From NCBI GenBank assembly GCA_944320555.1, contig CALUHX010000001.1, positions 1 through 64,000 on the forward strand: a DNA stretch of 64,000 bases, in the 5' to 3' direction. Shown piece after piece: positions 24,452 to 33,004 of the stretch; position 1 is the stretch's first letter, and every line of letters starts with the position of its first letter. The notes under the pieces are model-generated. The model was given only the letters and a program-made list of their open reading frames with translations, was not told the DNA's origin and did no database searches. Source of the stretch: an uncultured Butyricimonas sp. Lineage in GTDB: Bacteria > Bacteroidota > Bacteroidia > Bacteroidales > Marinifilaceae. A program made the position numbers and the translations under genes.

Positions 24452-26461
24452 TCAGAACAGGGAATTGATCAACGCGTCGTCGGCAAGGTTCGGGAAGGTC
24501 ACCTTCAAATTGGGATTCAACTCCATCGCACGCTTGATGGCAAACATGGCGCCCTCGTTGCGGGCCCAGCTGCGGCGGGCGATACCGTTGTTCACGTCCC
24601 AATAAAGCATGCACTTCAGGCGACGGTCGCTGTCGGCGGAACCGTCGAGCATCATGCCGAAGCCGCCGTTGATGACCTCGCCCCAGCCCACTCCGCCGCC
24701 ATTGTGGATGGACACCCACGTGGCGCCGCGGAACGAGTCGCCGATGACATTCTGGATGGCCATGTCGGCTGTGAACTTCGAACCGTCGTAGATGTTCGAC
24801 GTCTCGCGGTAGGGGGAGTCCGTGCCGGACACGTCGTGGTGGTCGCGGCCCAGGATGACGGGTGCGGAAATCTCACCGGCGGCGATGGCCTTGTTGAACG
24901 CCTCGGCAATCTTGATGCGTCCCTCGGCGTCGGCATAGAGGATGCGGGCCTGGGACCCCACCACGAGATGATTCTCTCCGGCGGCCTTGATCCAGCGGAT
25001 ATTGTCGGCCATTTGTTGCTGAATCTCCTTCGGGGAGTGCCCCATGATTTCCTCCAGCACGCGGGCCGCAATCTCGTCGGTCTTGGCGAGGTCTTTCGGG
25101 TCGCCGCTGGAGCATACCCAACGGAACGGGCCGAATCCGTAGTCGAAACACATCGGGCCCATGATGTCCTGCACGTAGGACGGATATTTGAAGTCGCCGT
25201 TCGGCTTCAGGATGTCGGCTCCGGCGCGGGAGGACTCCAGCAGGAAGGCGTTGCCGTAATCAAAGAAATACGTGCCGAAACGCTCCACGCACTTGTTGAT
25301 GGCGGCCACGTGGCGGCGCAACGATTCCTGAACCTTTTGCTTGAAGAGTTCCGGCTCCTCGGCCATCATGCGCTCCGACTCCTCGAAACTCTGGCCGACG
25401 GGATAGTAGCCTCCGGCCCAGGGATTATGAAGGGAAGTCTGGTCGGATCCCAATTCCACGGGAATGTCGCCCTCGGCGAAACGCTCCCAAAGGTCCACCA
25501 CGTTGCCCTGATAGGCGATGGACACCACTTCCTTCTTCCCGCGGGCCTCGCGCACGCGCTCAACGAGCTTGTCGAGGTCGTCGATAACCTCGTCCACCCA
25601 ACCTTGAGAATAACGGGTGTGCGTGGCCTTCGGGTTTACCTCGGCCACCACGCTGATGCAACCGGCGATGTCGCCCGCTTTCGGCTGCGCGCCGGACATG
25701 CCGCCCAGGCCCGCCGTGATGAACAGTTTGCCGGCCAGTCCCTCGCCGTGCTTGGAGATTTTACGCCCGGCGTTCAGCACCGTAATCGTCGTGCCGTGCA
25801 CGATTCCCTGCGGCCCGATGTACATGAACGAGCCGGCGGTCATCTGCCCGTACTGCGACACCCCGAGCGCGTTGAAGCGTTCCCAGTCGTCCGGCTTGGA
25901 ATAGTTCGGGATGACCATGCCGTTCGTCACCACCACGCGGGGAGCGTCCCGGTGCGAGGGGAAAAGCCCCATCGGGTGTCCGGAGTACAGCACCAGCGTC
26001 TGCTCGTCGGTCATCTCGGAAAGGTATTTCATCGTCAGGCGGTATTGCGCCCAGTTCTGGAACACGGCGCCGTTGCCTCCGTAGGTAATCAGCTCGTGCG
26101 GGTGCTGGGCCACGGCGTTGTCGAGATTGTTGTTCAACATCAGCATGATTCCGGCGGCCTGCAAGCTCTTGTGCGGATAATCGTTGATGTTGTGGGCGTA
26201 CAATTTGTAGTCGGGGCGGAAACGGTACATGTAAATCCGTCCGTATTTCTCCAACTCCTCGGCGAACTCGGGAGCCAGCACGGCATGGTGCTTCGGGTCG
26301 AAATAACGCAAAGCGTTGCGGATGGCCAGACGCTTTTCCTCCACGGTCAATATGTCTTTACGCTTGGGAGCGTGATTGATTTCCGGGTCGTAAGGCTTCG
26401 GCTCCGGTAACACATCCGGAATTCCCTCCCGGATAGACTGTTGAAATTCTTGTAATGTCAT
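24452..26461 (-). CDS. hutU: Urocanate hydratase
   Basis: This 669-aa enzyme is the longer urocanase type common in Bacteroidota and Firmicutes. Diagnostic blocks are ELITYGGNGAVFQNWAQYRL, YSGHPMGLFPSH, the NAD-binding region LAGKLFITAGLGGMSGAQP, FDYGFGPFRWVCSS containing the conserved Cys, and GRDHHDVSGTDSPYRETSN. It hydrates urocanate to imidazolonepropionate in histidine breakdown. The ATG at 26461 (MTLQEFQQSIREG) matches the family start; upstream in-frame residues look non-coding. No hutH, hutI or formiminotransferase gene adjoins it in the window, so the pathway is split or elsewhere. A terminator follows. Confidence 0.96.
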   Translation of the reverse strand: MTLQEFQQSIREGIPDVLPEPKPYDPEINHAPKRKDILTVEEKRLAIRNALRYFDPKHHAVLAPEFAEELEKYGRIYMYRFRPDYKLYAHNINDYPHKSLQAAGIMLMLNNNLDNAVAQHPHELITYGGNGAVFQNWAQYRLTMKYLSEMTDEQTLVLYSGHPMGLFPSHRDAPRVVVTNGMVIPNYSKPDDWERFNALGVSQYGQMTAGSFMYIGPQGIVHGTTITVLNAGRKISKHGEGLAGKLFITAGLGGMSGAQPKAGDIAGCISVVAEVNPKATHTRYSQGWVDEVIDDLDKLVERVREARGKKEVVSIAYQGNVVDLWERFAEGDIPVELGSDQTSLHNPWAGGYYPVGQSFEESERMMAEEPELFKQKVQESLRRHVAAINKCVERFGTYFFDYGNAFLLESSRAGADILKPNGDFKYPSYVQDIMGPMCFDYGFGPFRWVCSSGDPKDLAKTDEIAARVLEEIMGHSPKEIQQQMADNIRWIKAAGENHLVVGSQARILYADAEGRIKIAEAFNKAIAAGEISAPVILGRDHHDVSGTDSPYRETSNIYDGSKFTADMAIQNVIGDSFRGATWVSIHNGGGVGWGEVINGGFGMMLDGSADSDRRLKCMLYWDVNNGIARRSWARNEGAMFAIKRAMELNPNLKVTFPNLADDALINSLF

Positions 26462-26588
26462 ATAGAATGTTTTTAATACTTCACGTTTACAGGTCGCTAA
26501 ATTAACATTTTCCATCGACACGCACCAACATTCCGCCACTTTTTTGCCATATGCCCGGCAATTTCGTTCGCTCCGCCCCAAAAAAGTT

Positions 26589-26596
26589 GTACCTTC
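26589..26596 (+). promoter_or_regulatory. -7 element for the DUF2027-Smr gene
   Basis: TACCTTCG resembles TAnnTTTG with one substitution, 27 bases before the ATG at 26623; TTG occurs immediately upstream but at non-standard spacing. Confidence 0.3.
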
Positions 26597-26622
26597 GCGC
26601 ACGAACAAAAAAGGAAAAGACC

Positions 26623-27633
26623 ATGAGCATCAGAATAGGCGACATCGTGCGTTTCATTTCGGAAAAAATGGAAGGCAAAGTAACGGGAGTCATCGACAAC
26701 AACACGGTGAACGTGTACTGCGAGGAATACGGATTCGAGATTCCCGCGTCCGTGGACGACTTGGTGGTCATCCATTCCGACTTCAAACCCGCAACGACCG
26801 CCGCGGTCTCGACCACCGCGCCCGGAGGACAAAAGGCCGTGAGCATGCAATCCGCCGACACCCTCTATCTGGCTTTCGTGCCTTCCAACTACAACAACCT
26901 GCCGGACAGCCATTTCGAATTACACATCGTGAACGACACCCGACTGACGGTTCTTTACGCGGTCACTTCTTCCGACGGGGAACGATACGAGGGCGTGGCC
27001 GCCGGAAACTGCGACCCCGACACGGCAAGCCCCGTCGGCACGTATTCCCTGAAAGAAATGGACAAAGTGAAAGCCTTCCACATCCAGGCCATCTTCTACC
27101 AGAAAGGGAGACACGAGCCCCGGCCCCTCATCGACGCCCGCGTGAAAGTGACGCCCTCCACGCTTTGCAAAGGCGGAGCCTACCACCACACCCGCTGGTT
27201 CGCCTCGCCCGTCCTCACCCGCACGCTCGACAAGGAGAGTCTCGAAAAAGAGGAGCTGGTGGACATCGACCCGGAGCAATTGCTTCAGGCAAAAAAGGAA
27301 AAAACCGCCCCGCAAAGGACGGAACAGCATCCCGCCCGCCGCGTCGCGGACAACGTGGTCGAAGTCGACCTGCACATCAACAGCCTGCTGGACACCACCG
27401 CCGGAATGGAAAACAAGGACATGCTGGAATACCAGCTGGACGTGTTCCGCAAGACGATGGAGGAATACAAACTGCGGCGGGGACAGAAAATCGTCTTCAT
27501 CCACGGCAAGGGCGAAGGCGTTCTGCGCCAGCGCATTCTGTGGGAATTGCAGACAAAATACAAGCGTTGCCACCATCAGGACGCCTCGTTCAAACAGTAC
27601 GGATACGGGGCCACTTTGGTCACGATAAAATAA
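26623..27633 (+). CDS. DUF2027 and Smr domain protein
   Basis: From the ATG at 26623 this is a 336-aa protein. The N-terminal DUF2027 part starts MSIRIGDIVRFISEKMEGKV, a small SH3-like barrel, followed by a beta-rich region to about residue 215. The C-terminal Smr domain (about 245-336) has VVEVDLHINSLLD and the nuclease/nucleic-acid-binding loop IVFIHGKGEGVLRQRI, with the HGKG motif. Smr domains nick or bind DNA or RNA, including stalled ribosomes in other phyla. The architecture is restricted to Bacteroidota; its target is unknown. It is divergent from hutU and followed by the sRNA-like unit. Confidence 0.88.
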   Translation: MSIRIGDIVRFISEKMEGKVTGVIDNNTVNVYCEEYGFEIPASVDDLVVIHSDFKPATTAAVSTTAPGGQKAVSMQSADTLYLAFVPSNYNNLPDSHFELHIVNDTRLTVLYAVTSSDGERYEGVAAGNCDPDTASPVGTYSLKEMDKVKAFHIQAIFYQKGRHEPRPLIDARVKVTPSTLCKGGAYHHTRWFASPVLTRTLDKESLEKEELVDIDPEQLLQAKKEKTAPQRTEQHPARRVADNVVEVDLHINSLLDTTAGMENKDMLEYQLDVFRKTMEEYKLRRGQKIVFIHGKGEGVLRQRILWELQTKYKRCHHQDASFKQYGYGATLVTIK

Positions 27634-27659
27634 TTTACGCAAGTTTTTGGCAAAAATCT

Positions 27660-27690
27660 TTGCTCATAAAAAAAACATGTCGTACATTTG
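27660..27690 (+). promoter_or_regulatory. Consensus promoter of the candidate small RNA
   Basis: TTG at 27660-27662 (-33) and TACATTTG at 27683-27690 (-7) are 20 bases apart, the standard Bacteroidota arrangement. No reading frame lies downstream before the terminator at 27802. Confidence 0.6.
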
Positions 27691-27696
27691 TTTAGC

Positions 27697-27829
27697 CAAG
27701 GATTAAATAATCTTTATAGCAAAGCACACTACGATTATTTTATGTTTTAATCAATCGGTCACAGAAGCACGCACCAATTAGTGATCAACATCCTTGACAC
27801 GGCGATCTCTCCCCGGGATCGCTTTTTTT
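27697..27829 (+). ncRNA. Candidate small non-coding RNA (about 130 nt)
   Basis: The stretch lies between a consensus promoter (27660-27690) and a strong terminator (27802-27829). Its only ATG, near 27741, is followed at once by a stop (ATG TTT TAA), so it is not a peptide gene. Nearest genes are the DUF2027-Smr gene upstream and, beyond repeats, a convergent thioredoxin lipoprotein, so it is not the 5' leader of a gene. Identity unknown; the transcript start is estimated seven bases after the -7 box. Confidence 0.45.
27802..27829 (+). terminator. Rho-independent terminator of the candidate sRNA
   Basis: Eight-bp stem starting GCGATCTC, loop of five, complement GGGATCGC at 27815-27822, then seven Ts. 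Confidence 0.75.
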
Positions 27830-28007
27830 GTTCCTCTCTTTGAGGGCCATCGTTCCCCGTTCCTGCGCGGCCTTCCGGCAAGCAGAACGGAAAGAGGCGC
27901 ACCGAAAATAGCCAATCATACTCCTCCGTCTGCTTCGCTATGCTTCGCATCCACCTCCCATACCTTAGGGGAGAAGTTTTAATACCTGAACAGCACGCTG
28001 TCCAACT

Positions 28008-28246
28008 GAGGTTGTGTCAAAATGCGATTTTCATACCCCCACCCCCCTTCGGGGTACTCCCCCTACCTTAAGGGGAGAGTTTGCGGAGTAGAGTTATTCG
28101 GCTGAATATCATTGTTCCGCAACTCCTCCCCTAAGATAGGGGAGGTGGCGGCAGAGCCGCCGGAGGGGTATTATTGGCCATTTCGACACACCCTCTACCC
28201 CGAAGGGGGGGGTGGGAGTATGAAAAGAACGTTTCGACACAACCTC
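28008..28246. mobile_element. 239-bp inverted-repeat (MITE-like) element
   Basis: The left end (28008 rightward) and right end (28246 leftward) both read GAGGTTGTGTC, then (A/G)AAA, then about seven variable bases, then TTTTCATAC, a CCCACCCCCC tract and TTCGGGGTA; roughly 50 bases pair. Inside lie the second 39-bp repeat (28042-28080), hairpins of CTCCCCTA and GGCGGC, and TTTCGACACACCC at 28181. No reading frame. It fits a composite non-autonomous element; autonomous partner not in the window. Confidence 0.5.
28042..28080. repeat. 39-bp intergenic repeat, copy 2
   Basis: Matches 19911-19949 at all but five central bases. It lies within the left arm of the 239-bp inverted-repeat element. Confidence 0.65.
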
Positions 28247-28298
28247 TTCCGTCGGAAACGGCGCACGCGACGGCGTCTCCTATATAAGAGTCAGTTTG

Positions 28299-29510
28299 TT
28301 AGTTTAGTTTCTCTTCCACAATGCGGCGCAATTCCTCTTTGGGCAGATTGCGTCCCAAAATCCGGTTATCCTCATCGAGCAGCAGCACGCAAGGAATCAA
28401 TGTGATGCCATACAGATTAGCGGCCTGCCCTTTTAGATCCCGGACATTGTACGTCCACGTCAGCTTGTCCTCCCGGACAGCCTTCAGCCAAGCGGCCTCG
28501 TCCACATCCACCGACACGCTCACGACCTCCAGGCCTTTGTCCTTGAATTTTCCATACAACTCCAGCAGGAAAGGATTCGACGCCCGGCAAGGCCCGCACC
28601 AAGAGGCCCAGAAATCCACGATTTTCAACTTCCCGGGGATGGCGTGCAACCGCACCTCCTTGCCGCCCTTGAACGCCAATTCCATGTCGGGAGCGAGATT
28701 GCCCGTCGAGGTGGCCAACGCCAAACGGGACTGCTTCATTCGTTCCCGCGTGACCCGGTAACGCTCGCCAAACCCCACACTCTCCAACCACTCCTTCCGT
28801 TCCCCGCTCAACAACGCGTAACGACGCTCGAACTCCTCCCATCCCGACAATTCCCCAAGCGCGCCGTTCACACGGTTGCCCAAGGAATAGTCGTACTGCT
28901 TGAGGCGGTTCACATAGGCGGTCAACTCCGTCGACACGGCGCAAGCGGCTGAGAAACTTTCCGGATTCTCGCCCACCAGACGGGACTCTTCCGCCTCCCG
29001 GTCCGCAATCAAAGCCTCGAATTCCAAGGCCAAAGAATCCTTGCCCTCCTCGTCGGCGGCGACATACTTTTCCAAAAGCGTCCTCTTACGCTCTGCGAAT
29101 CGGCTGGCGTTTTGAAGAAACGCCTCCCCCAGCCGCGTCTCGCCCTCATCCGCCAACACGCGCGACCGCCCATCCGTGCCTGTGTACACCACGAGGCCGT
29201 CGTTTCCCAACGTGAAGTCCGCCGTCCCGAGCACCGTCCCCCGGAACTCGTTCTCCACCCGCAACCGGCAAGAGCGCGACGCCCCGGCCATTCCCGAAAA
29301 CTCATAGCGCCCGTTCAACGGACGAGTCACCGCCAACGTGTCGGCCACGTTCCCGTCCTCCAGTTCCAGCAAATAAACGACCGCGTCGCCCGGACCTCCG
29401 TCATGAAAACCGACAATCTTGTACCCGTCGCCCGCCCCGCAACCCACGCTGACCAACAGCGAGGTTGCGGCTGCGAACAACACGGCTGTCCATGTCTTCA
29501 CTTTTCTCAT
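28299..29510 (-). CDS. TlpA-like thioredoxin lipoprotein with DUF4369-type N-terminus
   Basis: From the ATG at 29510 this is a 403-aa lipoprotein (MRKVKTWTAVLFAAATSLLV with lipobox SVGC). Residues about 30-120 form the beta-rich DUF4369-like domain seen in Bacteroidota TlpA proteins, followed by a helical middle. The C-terminal thioredoxin fold starts near 265 with active site WCGPC (IVDFWASWCGPCRAS) and ends at the cis-proline region YGITLIPCVLLLDED. It likely handles thiol-disulfide exchange on the periplasmic side. A Cys follows the cis-Pro (IPC), unlike most relatives. It lies 46 bases downstream of the GldFG-like gene on the same strand. Confidence 0.85.
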   Translation of the reverse strand: MRKVKTWTAVLFAAATSLLVSVGCGAGDGYKIVGFHDGGPGDAVVYLLELEDGNVADTLAVTRPLNGRYEFSGMAGASRSCRLRVENEFRGTVLGTADFTLGNDGLVVYTGTDGRSRVLADEGETRLGEAFLQNASRFAERKRTLLEKYVAADEEGKDSLALEFEALIADREAEESRLVGENPESFSAACAVSTELTAYVNRLKQYDYSLGNRVNGALGELSGWEEFERRYALLSGERKEWLESVGFGERYRVTRERMKQSRLALATSTGNLAPDMELAFKGGKEVRLHAIPGKLKIVDFWASWCGPCRASNPFLLELYGKFKDKGLEVVSVSVDVDEAAWLKAVREDKLTWTYNVRDLKGQAANLYGITLIPCVLLLDEDNRILGRNLPKEELRRIVEEKLN

Positions 29511-29556
29511 ATTTCTCTGTTCTTTTCTTGTGATTGTTACAACATGTGCCTTTCTT

Positions 29557-31857
29557 TCATTTCCGTCTCCGCCGGGCAAGGACAAACGCGCCGAAGACCA
29601 ATATGGCCGCCGGGAACGCCCATTTCAGAACGACCGTCACCGCCGAGGCTCCGCCCATGCTCAGTGACAGGTGATTGTCTATCGGGCGGGGATGTCCCGT
29701 CCGCAACGGCAACTCGTCATAGACCAGCCAACCGAAAATGCCGTCCGTCAGCACGCCGTTTGCAGACGACACTCCACGGCGCGAGGATCCGAGCTCGCCT
29801 TCGCTAATCAAGTCCGCGTCCCCCATCACCACGATACGCTGCTCGCGGTCGTTCACCGTACGCGTCAGCGACACCATCACCGTCCTCTCCCCGACACGCT
29901 CGCCGTGAAGCGTGTCCGCGGTCGCGCGCTCATTGATGAAGTCTATTGTCTGCCGTTCGTTCCACGCCCGCTTGTCCTTCGTCACCAATGTCGGCGTGTA
30001 CGTGAAGCCTCCCGCGCCCTTTACCACAATCGGAGAGGCGCCCGGAACCGTGTAGTTGGCAAACTGCCTGACATTGAAATACCTCGAATAGCCCGCCTGC
30101 CCCGCCTCCGGAATCTCGCAACTCACCACGTTGGCCGGAACTTCCTCCCGGGGTGTCTCCACCAGAATGCCCGGCTCAAACGACAAACCGAGATCGGAGG
30201 CCAGCGGGGCCACCCGCTCATAAGAGTCCGGTTTCACCGCCAGAATCAAATTCTTTCCCCTCCGGACATACTCCCGCAACGTCTCCATCACCTCCGGCGC
30301 GTAATCCCCCGAGGGGTCGCTCACCATCAACACGTCCAACGAGTCCAGCACCACCGACCGATCCTCCGGAAGCCGCACGCTGAACACGTCGAACCCTTGG
30401 TTCACCAGCGAGAAACGGTGTCCCTCGTCCGCAAGACTGTGATAATCCCCGTTGCCTCGTCCTGACAACCGGCGTTCCGTGTTCGTCTCCAAGAATCCTA
30501 TCCGCGGCGCGGGTTTGATAAAACGCCGCAGGACGGCGGAAATCTCCTTCTCAGAGGGCAACCGCCGCGTGTCGTTGAACGCCCGCAAATAGGCCTTCTG
30601 ACCGTTCTCCCGCTCCACCACGCTCAAAAACTTATAACCATGGGACACCACGTCCGCGTTCTTCGCGATTTCCTCCGGAGACAGGTAACGGCGCAAATTG
30701 TCCTTTGCAAAGTCCGCCGTGTAACGGGCCGCCTCCTCGACCGTCCTGTTCCCGTGATAATGCTTGAACGCCGCGGAAGCCGTGTCCGCGGCGTAATAGA
30801 ACACGTACCTCAACTTCGTCTCCGGCTTGAACCGTAAAAAATTCTCGTACCGGTCCATGTCGCGGCGCACGTTGCGCGGCGTCAGACGGTAGTCGTACCC
30901 CAGCAGGTTGCTATACGTCGTGATTGTCAGTCCGCCCTCCAGTCCGTTCACGATTTCCTGGCTCGTCTCCGACAATGTGTTCGACTTCGTGTAGGTCGAA
31001 TCGTAATAAAACTTCACCATCGGACGCGACGTCAGGTATCCCAGCAGCATGGCTGCCACAAACACCCCTACATAGCGGGCCGCCTTGGACCACCCGGTCC
31101 TGCGCTCGCGTCCCATCTGCATCCTCAACACCGCAAAGCACACGAACATCACGCTCAAAATCACAAAATAAAGCACGTCCTCGCTGCAAATCAACCCCTT
31201 GATGAAATTGTCCGCGCGGCTCTCGATGGACAGCCAATACGTGATGTCGCGCACCACCGGATATTCCTGCCCCACATTCGACACCACGCGCAGGACGAAC
31301 ACCATTCCCAGCATGCACACCGCCGACACCAGCTGGTAAGTCGTCAGCGTCGACATGAACAATCCGACCGCCGAATACAATCCCCAAAGGAGATAAAGCC
31401 CCAGCAACCCCGTCAACACGGTCTGCCACTCGAAATTATCGATTACCACCGCGCCCACCGCCACCGGCACGCAAAGCAACGCCATCACCAACAGGCCGTA
31501 AAACATGATTCCGAGATATTTCCCCGCCACAATCTGCCGCGTCGAGATCGGCGACGAATAAAGCAACTTTATCGTGCCGAGCGAGTGCTCCTGGCTCAGC
31601 AGGCCCATCGTCAAAAGGGGCATGCCGAAGAAGAACACCTCCTTCATCGTGCCCCACAGACCGCCAAGGCCGTAAAAAATATTACCCGACAACGCGTAGA
31701 GACTGCTCCCGTACGCCTGCGCCCGCGCCAATTCCTCCAACTTCCCCGTGAACTGGAAGCCCGCCACGAACACCAACACCACCAACAGAAACCACGCCAC
31801 CGGCGAATAAAACAGGTTGGAAAGCTCCAACCGGGCTATCTTGTATATGACTCTCAT
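29557..31857 (-). CDS. ABC transporter permease fused to GldG-like substrate-binding domain
   Basis: This 766-aa protein has about six N-terminal transmembrane helices (residues 1-250) of the ABC-2 type, with GldF-like landmarks (LYSSPISTRQIVAGKYLG). A further TM (YVGVFVAAMLLGYLTS) follows at about 265, then an extracytoplasmic GldG-like domain (about 285-740) with PAPRIGFLETNTERRL and LMVSDPSGDYAPEVMETL, and a final TM (about 742-762). In gliding relatives GldF and GldG are separate proteins; here one chain carries both. With the ATPase 12 bases upstream it forms an exporter of unknown cargo; many non-gliding Bacteroidales have it. Confidence 0.88.
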   Translation of the reverse strand: MRVIYKIARLELSNLFYSPVAWFLLVVLVFVAGFQFTGKLEELARAQAYGSSLYALSGNIFYGLGGLWGTMKEVFFFGMPLLTMGLLSQEHSLGTIKLLYSSPISTRQIVAGKYLGIMFYGLLVMALLCVPVAVGAVVIDNFEWQTVLTGLLGLYLLWGLYSAVGLFMSTLTTYQLVSAVCMLGMVFVLRVVSNVGQEYPVVRDITYWLSIESRADNFIKGLICSEDVLYFVILSVMFVCFAVLRMQMGRERRTGWSKAARYVGVFVAAMLLGYLTSRPMVKFYYDSTYTKSNTLSETSQEIVNGLEGGLTITTYSNLLGYDYRLTPRNVRRDMDRYENFLRFKPETKLRYVFYYAADTASAAFKHYHGNRTVEEAARYTADFAKDNLRRYLSPEEIAKNADVVSHGYKFLSVVERENGQKAYLRAFNDTRRLPSEKEISAVLRRFIKPAPRIGFLETNTERRLSGRGNGDYHSLADEGHRFSLVNQGFDVFSVRLPEDRSVVLDSLDVLMVSDPSGDYAPEVMETLREYVRRGKNLILAVKPDSYERVAPLASDLGLSFEPGILVETPREEVPANVVSCEIPEAGQAGYSRYFNVRQFANYTVPGASPIVVKGAGGFTYTPTLVTKDKRAWNERQTIDFINERATADTLHGERVGERTVMVSLTRTVNDREQRIVVMGDADLISEGELGSSRRGVSSANGVLTDGIFGWLVYDELPLRTGHPRPIDNHLSLSMGGASAVTVVLKWAFPAAILVFGAFVLARRRRK

Positions 31858-31869
31858 TGCTATGTTTGT

Positions 31870-32811
31870 TTAGTTTTGAGTTTCCTTCGTTTTTCCTGAC
31901 AATTTTGCGAACACTTCCTCCAGGGAGCTCTTCTCCGTGCGGATTTCCACCAATTCCCAGCCTCCGGACACGCTCGCCGCCACGAAGCGTTTCAGCGTCT
32001 CCTCGCTCCCGTCGTGCCACAGGCGGAAACTTCCTCCCCCCGTCGGCTCCCCGTTGCGGACTCCCTCCACGCCCAACAGGGCGGACAACTCCGGCGGCCG
32101 CCGCAGCCTCACCGTGAAACTGTGCGGCTCCACCTGGTTGTTGAATTCCTCCAAACTGCCGAGAAACACCCGGCGGCCGTGCTCAATCATCACAATCATG
32201 TCGCTCACCGCCTGTATCTCCGGAAGGATATGCGTGGAAAGCAGCACCGCCCGCTCGTCGGCGATCGACCGCACCAAATGGCGCACTTCCAATATCTGAT
32301 TGGGGTCCAGCCCGTTCGTCGGCTCGTCCAGCACCACCAGCCGCGGATTGTGCAAAATGGCCTGCGCTATCCCCACCCGCTGCTGGTATCCCCCGGAAAG
32401 GTTCCGCAACAACCGGTCCTTGAAATGGGACACGCCGCACAACTCTTCCGCCCGGCCCACCGCCGACGTGATTTCCCGCCAAGGCACCTGGCGCATCTCC
32501 GCACAGAAACGCAAATACTCGTCCACCGTCAAATCCGGATACAACGGAGCCTTCTGCGGCAGAAAACCCAACCGCCGACGCGCCCCGGTGGGATCCGTCA
32601 GCGTGTTGATTCCGTCAATCCACACCTCCCCCCGCGTCTGCATCAGCACGCCGCACACGATATTCATCGTCGTCGACTTCCCCGCCCCGTTCGAGCCAAG
32701 AAGCCCCACCACGCCGTGGCTCCCGATTTCCAGGTTGATGTCCTCCACCGCCCACTGTGTCGAATAACGGTGGTACAAATGTTCTATCTTTAATATCGTT
32801 CCTTCTGACAT
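31870..32811 (-). CDS. ABC transporter ATP-binding protein, GldA-like
   Basis: From the ATG at 32811 the product is 313 aa. Walker A is GLLGSNGAGKST (about residues 38-49), Q-loop FLPQKAPLYPDL, signature LSGGYQQRVGIAQAI, Walker B RLVVLDEPTNGLDP, H-loop STHILPE. A C-terminal extension (about 220-313) ending SSLEEVFAKLSG is typical of GldA-type and drug/lipid exporters. It powers the membrane protein encoded 12 bases downstream. An upstream in-frame start at 32856 is less likely because MSEGTILKIEHLYHRY matches the family's N-terminus. Confidence 0.92.
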   Translation of the reverse strand: MSEGTILKIEHLYHRYSTQWAVEDINLEIGSHGVVGLLGSNGAGKSTTMNIVCGVLMQTRGEVWIDGINTLTDPTGARRRLGFLPQKAPLYPDLTVDEYLRFCAEMRQVPWREITSAVGRAEELCGVSHFKDRLLRNLSGGYQQRVGIAQAILHNPRLVVLDEPTNGLDPNQILEVRHLVRSIADERAVLLSTHILPEIQAVSDMIVMIEHGRRVFLGSLEEFNNQVEPHSFTVRLRRPPELSALLGVEGVRNGEPTGGGSFRLWHDGSEETLKRFVAASVSGGWELVEIRTEKSSLEEVFAKLSGKTKETQN

Positions 32812-32890
32812 ACAATACTTACATTTTTCCCTTTTGTCTCTCATGCTCCCGCGCAAGACGCAGGATTCGCTATGTCACTCCCGCATTATT

Positions 32891-32952
32891 CTCGCATCAG
32901 GCACGGCCTAACGCCGCAAAGCTCTGCGGCACAGAGACGTGCCTGATGCGAG
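32891..32952. repeat. Nested palindrome (15-bp perfect inverted repeat)
   Basis: CTCGCATCAGGCACG (32891-32905) pairs perfectly with 32938-32952, and a smaller hairpin GCCGCA/TGCGGC sits in the loop at 32913-32930. No T run follows on either strand. It lies between the SusD-linked lipoprotein gene and the GldA-like gene, and could be a REP-type repeat, a terminator or an mRNA stabiliser. Confidence 0.6.
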
Positions 32953-33004
32953 AGTGGTGCGAGAGTCATCATGCCAATACCTATCGTTGTCCTATCGACT
33001 CTCT

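Larger units (their letters stand above)
27634..28298. other. 665-bp intergenic region with sRNA-like unit and repeat element
   Basis: No protein gene. It holds a full promoter (27660-27690), a strong terminator (27802-27829), a palindrome-rich repeat zone and the 239-bp inverted-repeat element at 28008-28246. Short CTCCCCTA/TAGGGGAG and GGCGGC/GCCGCC hairpins lie inside that element. Confidence 0.55.

Noticed and set aside
24704..26410. 568-codon plus-strand frame opposite hutU
   Set aside because: Antisense shadow of a highly conserved urocanase; its His/Val/Gly-rich translation has no known motif.
28008..28246. CRISPR-like array suggested by several short repeats
   Set aside because: Repeats are inverted and unequal in spacing, there are no spacers of constant length and no cas genes in the window.
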